Shown: piece after piece, positions 7,598 through 9,892 of the stretch | How positions within the stretch are numbered: position 1 is the first letter of the stretch | Layout: every line of letters begins with the position of its first letter | Source: an uncultured Lachnospiraceae bacterium | Lineage (GTDB): Bacteria; Bacillota; Clostridia; Lachnospirales; Lachnospiraceae | Length of the DNA stretch: 9,892 nt | NCBI GenBank assembly: GCA_902782655.1 | Contig: CACZNY010000242.1 | Coordinates: 1-9,892 of the forward strand | Direction of reading: 5' to 3' | Translations under genes and position numbers: made by a program | Notes under the pieces: generated by a model | What the model was told of the DNA's origin: nothing | The model's input: the letters and a program-made list of their open reading frames with translations, nothing else | Databases searched by the model: none

Positions 7598-7626
7598 ATC
7601 TTATCATTCCCTGTCTGAAGCGTCAA
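7598..7626 (-). promoter_or_regulatory. Promoter of tRNA-Thr
   Basis: On the minus strand TTGACG (7626-7621), a 17-bp spacer and TAAGAT (7603-7598) with a TG one base upstream (extended -10). The predicted start is near 7591, about 3 nt before the mature tRNA 5' end at 7588. The -35 begins 1 nt after the stop codon of the GlgB-like gene. Confidence 0.75.
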
Positions 7627-7627
7627 G

Positions 7628-9703
7628 TCATTTTGATGTCTTGTCCGGAGAGTACTTATATACGGCCACTGACAGGGGCGCCACCCTTATGCGGATGGAA
7701 TCATTCCTGCCGTCACATTCGGACTCCTCGGAAAATATCGGATTCTTATTGACGAAGCCGAAGCCGTCATACTTCTCGGCATCAGATGAAAACACCTCGC
7801 TGTATCTGCCGGCTCTTGGCACTCCGATCTTATAGCCCTTGTGGGGCACATTGGCGAAGTTTGCCACCACCACGAAAAGCTCGTCCTTCTTTGTCCCTCT
7901 CCTTGAAAAGACAAGGATGTTTTCCCTTGCGGAAATATTGTTTATCCACTCGAAGCCCTGAGGCTCCATATCGCCGGAGTACAGGGTGCTGTTATTATTA
8001 TAAAAGGCGAGGATGTCTTTAATAAGTGACTGTACCGCCTTTATATCCTTTCCCCTGCCTTCCACGGCTCCGGATGAGATAAGCTTCTTTCCGGGATGTA
8101 CGATGAAGAATGCGATAAGGGTCTTAAGATTTCCGAACTTCTCATCCCTGTCTCCCGGCATCTCGTTCCATATGTCCGCAATATCGTACAGTGGAAGGAT
8201 GAACCTTTCATTATACTGATATATCATGGGGAAACAGATCTCATTGTAATGGTTCGAACGTCCCAGAGGCTCCTGCCTGAGATACCCCAGCACATCCCTG
8301 CTCCATCCGTGGTTTATCTTGTAATCAAAGCCCAGTCCCTCATCATCAATGGAGGCTGTGATCCCGGGGAAGGTTGTATCGTCATCCGAGATCAGCAGGA
8401 TGTCGGAGGAATACTTATGGAGCGTAAGGCTTAGCTGCCTGAAGAAATCAATGGCATCAAGGTTTTCATTCCCGCCGTACATATTGGGAGTCCAGCCTCC
8501 CTCGCTCTTGCCGTAATCAAGATAGAGCATCCTTGCGGTATCGGATATGATGAGGCCGTCGAAATGAAAGACATCCAGCAGGAACATTGCGTTTGCCAGA
8601 AGATAATCCTTCACCCCGTCCCTGCCGAGATTGAAATACTTCCTGTCGGAGCCGGGAACATAAGCCCTCCTGCCGTCACCGTCTTCATACAGGCAGGTAC
8701 CGTCGTACATGGCAAGTCCCCCCTCCTCACAGGTAAAGGAAGCCGGAGCCCAGCGTACCAGCACTGCTATCCCTGCCTTATGCAGGGCATCCGTAAAGGC
8801 TGTGACCTCCTTCGGGTCGCCGGCCGCTATATACAGCGGATCAAAGGGCGCATCCACTGCCACATGGCTGTAGCCGTAGTCATTCACATACTTTATGATG
8901 TCCTTTGCGCCGTTCTTTGAAAAATCCGTTCCGTGGTGTTCATATATGCTTATGGGAGCAGATGATGACTGCTTCTCTCCCCTCTCCTCAAGCCATGCTC
9001 CGTCAGCCCCGGGTAGCGCGTCAAGATCATATACTATGGAGGCGGCATCATCATTATCCTCCTTCATGAAGCAGTACGGATCTCTCTTCATGACCGTCTG
9101 TCCGGAATGAAGCTTTATCTCATACTTGTACTTTTCACCTTCTTCAACATCCGGGATGAAAAGCTCGAACAAGCCGGAATCAAAAAGCCTCTCCATCTGA
9201 TGGATACGCCCGTCCCAGCCGTTGAAATCCCCAACCACTGAAACCCTCATGGCATCAGGAGCCCAGACCGCAAAGCGCACTCCCTGCACTCCGTTCAGCT
9301 TCATGATATGGGAGCCTAAAATGTCATATACCCTGTAATGTATGCCTGAATTAAACTTCTGGACATCTCTCTTGGTGATGCTGTCAGCAAATGAATAAGG
9401 ATCCTTCACCGACGCCTCTTTGCCTTCCCTGTCCTTTATCACAAGCTCATACTCGAAGGGCTCCTTATTCTTTACAAGCGCCGCGAAGTAGCCGTCCTCG
9501 TCGGCAAGCTCCATCTTTACGGCACTCCTTGAGCCTTTGACCTTCACCGAGACCTCGGAAGCATCAGGCTGATATGTGGTAACGAGCGTCTGTCCTCCCC
9601 TGACAGGATGCGCTCCGAGCACCGCCTTGGGATGATCCTCCTCAGCATAGGTCACAGCCTCGATCTCAGCCCAGTCCATCAGATTGTAAAGTTTCTTAGT
9701 CAT
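7628..9703 (-). CDS. Glycogen branching enzyme (GlgB)-like protein with lost catalytic residues
   Basis: The 691-aa protein has the GlgB layout: an N-terminal E-set domain (about 20-108), a CBM48 (about 140-210, with RFAVWAPDA and GDFNGWDG), a GH13-type barrel (about 250-560) and a C-terminal beta domain (about 580-686, with GFEWI, VVVANF and YKIGVPRAGRY). Family-wide anchors are kept (MLYLDY, PNMYGGNENLDAIDF, GLGFDYKINHGW, MPGD, HPGKKL). The four GH13 active-site regions are not: region I reads VRWAPASF instead of LDWVPAHF, region II GLIIS instead of GLRVD (nucleophile Asp becomes Ser387), region III SDDDT instead of AEEST (acid/base Glu becomes Asp440), and region IV lacks the SHDEV segment through a deletion. 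Branching activity is therefore unlikely; glycogen binding, scaffolding or regulation is inference. ATG at 9703 has GGAGAG 6 nt upstream. Only the tRNA unit follows it. Confidence 0.9.
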   Translation of the reverse strand: MTKKLYNLMDWAEIEAVTYAEEDHPKAVLGAHPVRGGQTLVTTYQPDASEVSVKVKGSRSAVKMELADEDGYFAALVKNKEPFEYELVIKDREGKEASVKDPYSFADSITKRDVQKFNSGIHYRVYDILGSHIMKLNGVQGVRFAVWAPDAMRVSVVGDFNGWDGRIHQMERLFDSGLFELFIPDVEEGEKYKYEIKLHSGQTVMKRDPYCFMKEDNDDAASIVYDLDALPGADGAWLEERGEKQSSSAPISIYEHHGTDFSKNGAKDIIKYVNDYGYSHVAVDAPFDPLYIAAGDPKEVTAFTDALHKAGIAVLVRWAPASFTCEEGGLAMYDGTCLYEDGDGRRAYVPGSDRKYFNLGRDGVKDYLLANAMFLLDVFHFDGLIISDTARMLYLDYGKSEGGWTPNMYGGNENLDAIDFFRQLSLTLHKYSSDILLISDDDTTFPGITASIDDEGLGFDYKINHGWSRDVLGYLRQEPLGRSNHYNEICFPMIYQYNERFILPLYDIADIWNEMPGDRDEKFGNLKTLIAFFIVHPGKKLISSGAVEGRGKDIKAVQSLIKDILAFYNNNSTLYSGDMEPQGFEWINNISARENILVFSRRGTKKDELFVVVANFANVPHKGYKIGVPRAGRYSEVFSSDAEKYDGFGFVNKNPIFSEESECDGRNDSIRIRVAPLSVAVYKYSPDKTSK

Positions 9704-9749
9704 TTTAATCTCTCCATTCAGTTTAATACCATTTTTTTATGTGCGCGCC

Positions 9750-9800
9750 CTGAGGCGGATATATGTTTCCTGAGGGAATATGGAGCCGCCCTTAGCTCAG
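9750..9800 (-). promoter_or_regulatory. Imperfect leader hairpin before the GlgB-like gene
   Basis: On the minus strand CTGAG and GCGG (9800-9787 region) can pair with CCGC and CTCAG (9758-9750 region), with an inner TTCC-CTCA-GGAA hairpin flanked by ATAT/ATAT. It lies 47 nt before the start codon and directly downstream of the candidate promoter. Interruptions in the stem keep confidence low; it matches no riboswitch class I recognise. Confidence 0.35.
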
Positions 9801-9809
9801 ACGAGATCT

Positions 9810-9839
9810 AGTGTAGCGTATTTTATTTAACTACACCAA
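9810..9839 (-). promoter_or_regulatory. Candidate promoter of the GlgB-like gene
   Basis: On the minus strand TTGGTG (9839-9834) and TACACT (9815-9810) are separated by 18 bp, with 3/6 and 4/6 consensus matches. The start would be near 9803, giving a 100-nt leader. The match is weak; an alternative -10, TAAAAT in the spacer, lacks a good -35. Confidence 0.3.
9811..9836. repeat. Inverted repeat GTGTAG-N14-CTACAC over the candidate promoter
   Basis: A perfect 6-bp inverted repeat with an AT-rich 14-bp centre. Its arms cover the candidate -35 and -10 elements, as an operator for a dimeric regulator would. A third GTGTAG copy lies at 9882-9887. The arms are short, so chance is possible. Confidence 0.35.
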
Positions 9840-9887
9840 ATGCTTGCCTGCTCACCTGATAGCACATTTCCAAAAGCCTCGGTGTAG
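9831..9887. repeat. 57-bp interrupted palindrome
   Basis: On the plus strand CTACACC is followed at once by AAATG, then TGCT, a loop, AGCA, CATTT and finally GGTGTAG. This gives nested 7-, 5- and 4-bp stems with unpaired CTTGCC on one side and an 11-nt unpaired segment on the other. It could be a structured RNA, the end of an upstream transcript or a small palindromic element. The window ends 5 nt beyond it, so the flanks cannot be judged. Confidence 0.4.
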
Positions 9888-9892
9888 CCCGC

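Noticed and set aside
7687..7914. Minus-strand 75-codon frame inside the GlgB-like gene in another frame
   Set aside because: The surrounding frame carries the conserved GlgB C-terminal domain; this one has low-complexity composition and no supporting RBS.
7628..9703. GlgB-like gene as a decaying pseudogene
   Set aside because: There is no frameshift or stop in 691 codons, the flanking domain motifs are well kept, and start and RBS are good, which fits a retained non-catalytic protein better.
9827..9892. C-terminal 21 codons of an upstream minus-strand gene (frame ending with TAA at 9827)
   Set aside because: A second frame is open over the same stretch (stop at 9823), the peptide is too short to recognise, and about 20 open codons are common by chance.

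Overview
The window looks like chromosomal DNA of an anaerobic Firmicute, most likely a clostridial Lachnospiraceae-type organism. This is inferred from the strong AGGAGG-type ribosome binding sites, two TTG starts backed by good SD sequences, sigma-A-like promoters with 17-bp spacers, a tRNA gene without an encoded CCA, and the style of the proteins (TopB with a D-x-G-R-E-G Toprim motif, yeast/archaeal-type Asd). Every gene I accept is on the minus strand, so the region is transcribed from high to low coordinates. There is no gene-free stretch over 300 bases.

In transcription order: (i) a 5' regulatory region (9704-9892) with a candidate promoter, inverted repeats and a leader hairpin. (ii) A 691-aa protein (9703-7628) with the full layout of a GlgB glycogen branching enzyme but with every catalytic position of the GH13 active site replaced or deleted, apparently a branching-enzyme pseudoenzyme. 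(iii) A compact stand-alone tRNA-Thr(CGT) unit: promoter directly after the GlgB-like stop codon, tRNA at 7588-7516, and an intrinsic terminator 2 nt past the tRNA. (iv) A new promoter whose -35 overlaps that terminator's T-tract, followed by a leader of about 128 nt with a perfect 9-bp inverted repeat.

(v) That promoter appears to serve a very tightly packed run of six genes continuing past position 1: an unknown four-helix membrane protein, argH (argininosuccinate lyase), asd (aspartate-semialdehyde dehydrogenase), a GGDEF-EAL protein whose cyclase half is degenerate and whose phosphodiesterase half is intact, topB (topoisomerase III), and the start of a left-handed beta-helix acyltransferase resembling the GlmU acetyltransferase domain. 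Junctions are 2, 2, 0, 1 and -20 nt, so translational coupling is likely. The run joins two amino-acid biosynthetic steps, c-di-GMP breakdown, DNA decatenation and a sugar-phosphate acyltransferase-like protein.

The most notable observation is the intact but catalytically dead GlgB-like protein. Next are the mixed operon with a c-di-GMP phosphodiesterase and the structured leaders in front of both transcription units. I found no CRISPR array, insertion sequence, phage or defence system.
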